A stretch of DNA of 64,000 bases, from positions 26,654,309-26,718,308 of the forward strand of contig OW203766.1 of NCBI GenBank assembly GCA_934045905.1, read 5' to 3'. This stretch comes from Leuctra nigra (Eukaryota > Arthropoda > Insecta > Plecoptera > Leuctridae). Made by a program: the position numbers and the translations under genes. Shown piece after piece: positions 63,647-64,000 of the stretch (within the stretch, counting starts at the first letter, position 1; each line of letters opens with the position of its first letter). The notes beneath the pieces were generated by a model. It was not told where the DNA came from. It searched no databases and worked only from the letters and a program-made list of their open reading frames with translations.

Positions 63647-64000
63647 GAGCGAGCGTAGCGAGCGTCACCACGGTACTCTTATGGCACTTTCTCTGTGTGT
63701 GTGTTTTTGTTTGTTTGTTTGTTTGTTTGTTTGTTTGTTTGTTTGTTTGTTTGTTTTTTGTTTTTTGTGTTTTTGCCTGCACTGCCCAGGTCAAACCGCA
63801 CAACCAATCGATCTGAAATTTTGTACACATACTAACGTAATCTATGCGATCCCTGGGATCTTTTCTGAACGGGATCCTGTGATTGGTTCAAATTTTATAA
63901 AAATTATCTTTCGATTGGTTGGTTCGATCAATTTGAAATTTAGCAAAGTCATTGCAACCAACATTGTACCCAATCAAAAAAAATTTCAGCTAAATCCTCC
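63647..64000 (+). repeat. GAGCGAGCG-family interspersed repeat, runs off the window
   Basis: Begins TGAGCGAGCGTAGCGAGCG, then TTATGGCACTTTCTCTG, a (GTTT)n tract at 63705-63754, CTGCCCAGGTCAAACCG, and GATCTGAAATTTTGTACAC, and continues to the last base. Its (GTTT)n tract sits where copy A has T22. Confidence 0.7.

Overview
The window is animal nuclear DNA, almost certainly from an insect. It is AT-rich, and its one recognisable host gene has short GT-AG introns and encodes an insect-type odorant receptor (7tm_6 family). The rest is dominated by non-LTR retrotransposon relics, small inverted-repeat DNA transposons (MITEs), tRNA-derived SINE-like pieces, microsatellites and very long G/C homopolymers. 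I see no bacterial, plasmid or phage-like organisation, no rRNA and no CRISPR array. I cannot name the species; a hemipteran such as a planthopper is only a guess.

The host gene lies at about 16.46-19.46 kb on the + strand. Six exons join in phase with GT-AG borders and read as the middle and C-terminal parts of an odorant receptor. It is broken in three ways: an in-frame TAG in the first visible exon, a one-base frameshift in the second, and a 962-bp element with inverted ends inserted in the last exon. The receptor reading frame resumes exactly after the element and its short target duplication. The element carries, nested inside it, a decayed tail of another retrotransposon. The N-terminal part of the receptor was not found with confidence.

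The largest coding relic is a 5'-truncated non-LTR retrotransposon at 46.3-49.06 kb (endonuclease C-terminal half, reverse transcriptase, C-terminal tail) with two frameshifts. A second LINE tail is at 9.30-9.75 kb and a possible LINE linker fragment is near 7.07 kb.

Inverted-repeat elements found by eye: TA-flanked pair at 409-619 and 63181-63390; 12425-12539 (inside a tRNA-like sequence); 15484-15808; 24074-24310 and 34872-35018 (one family); 33725-33952; 44023-44199 (TTA-flanked). A perfect 59-bp-arm hairpin is at 25010-25138. A four-copy, 156-bp tandem repeat is at 39181-39804. A family marked by GAGCGAGCG recurs at least five times and runs off the right edge.

The most unexplained signal is a set of nine or more short islands, 40-140 bp each, crowded with the hexamer GGCGTC/GACGCC and scattered across otherwise AT-rich DNA. 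I cannot assign them to any known element.

All conclusions come from reading the sequence by eye. Exon ends, repeat borders and family names are therefore estimates unless a splice site or duplication fixes them.
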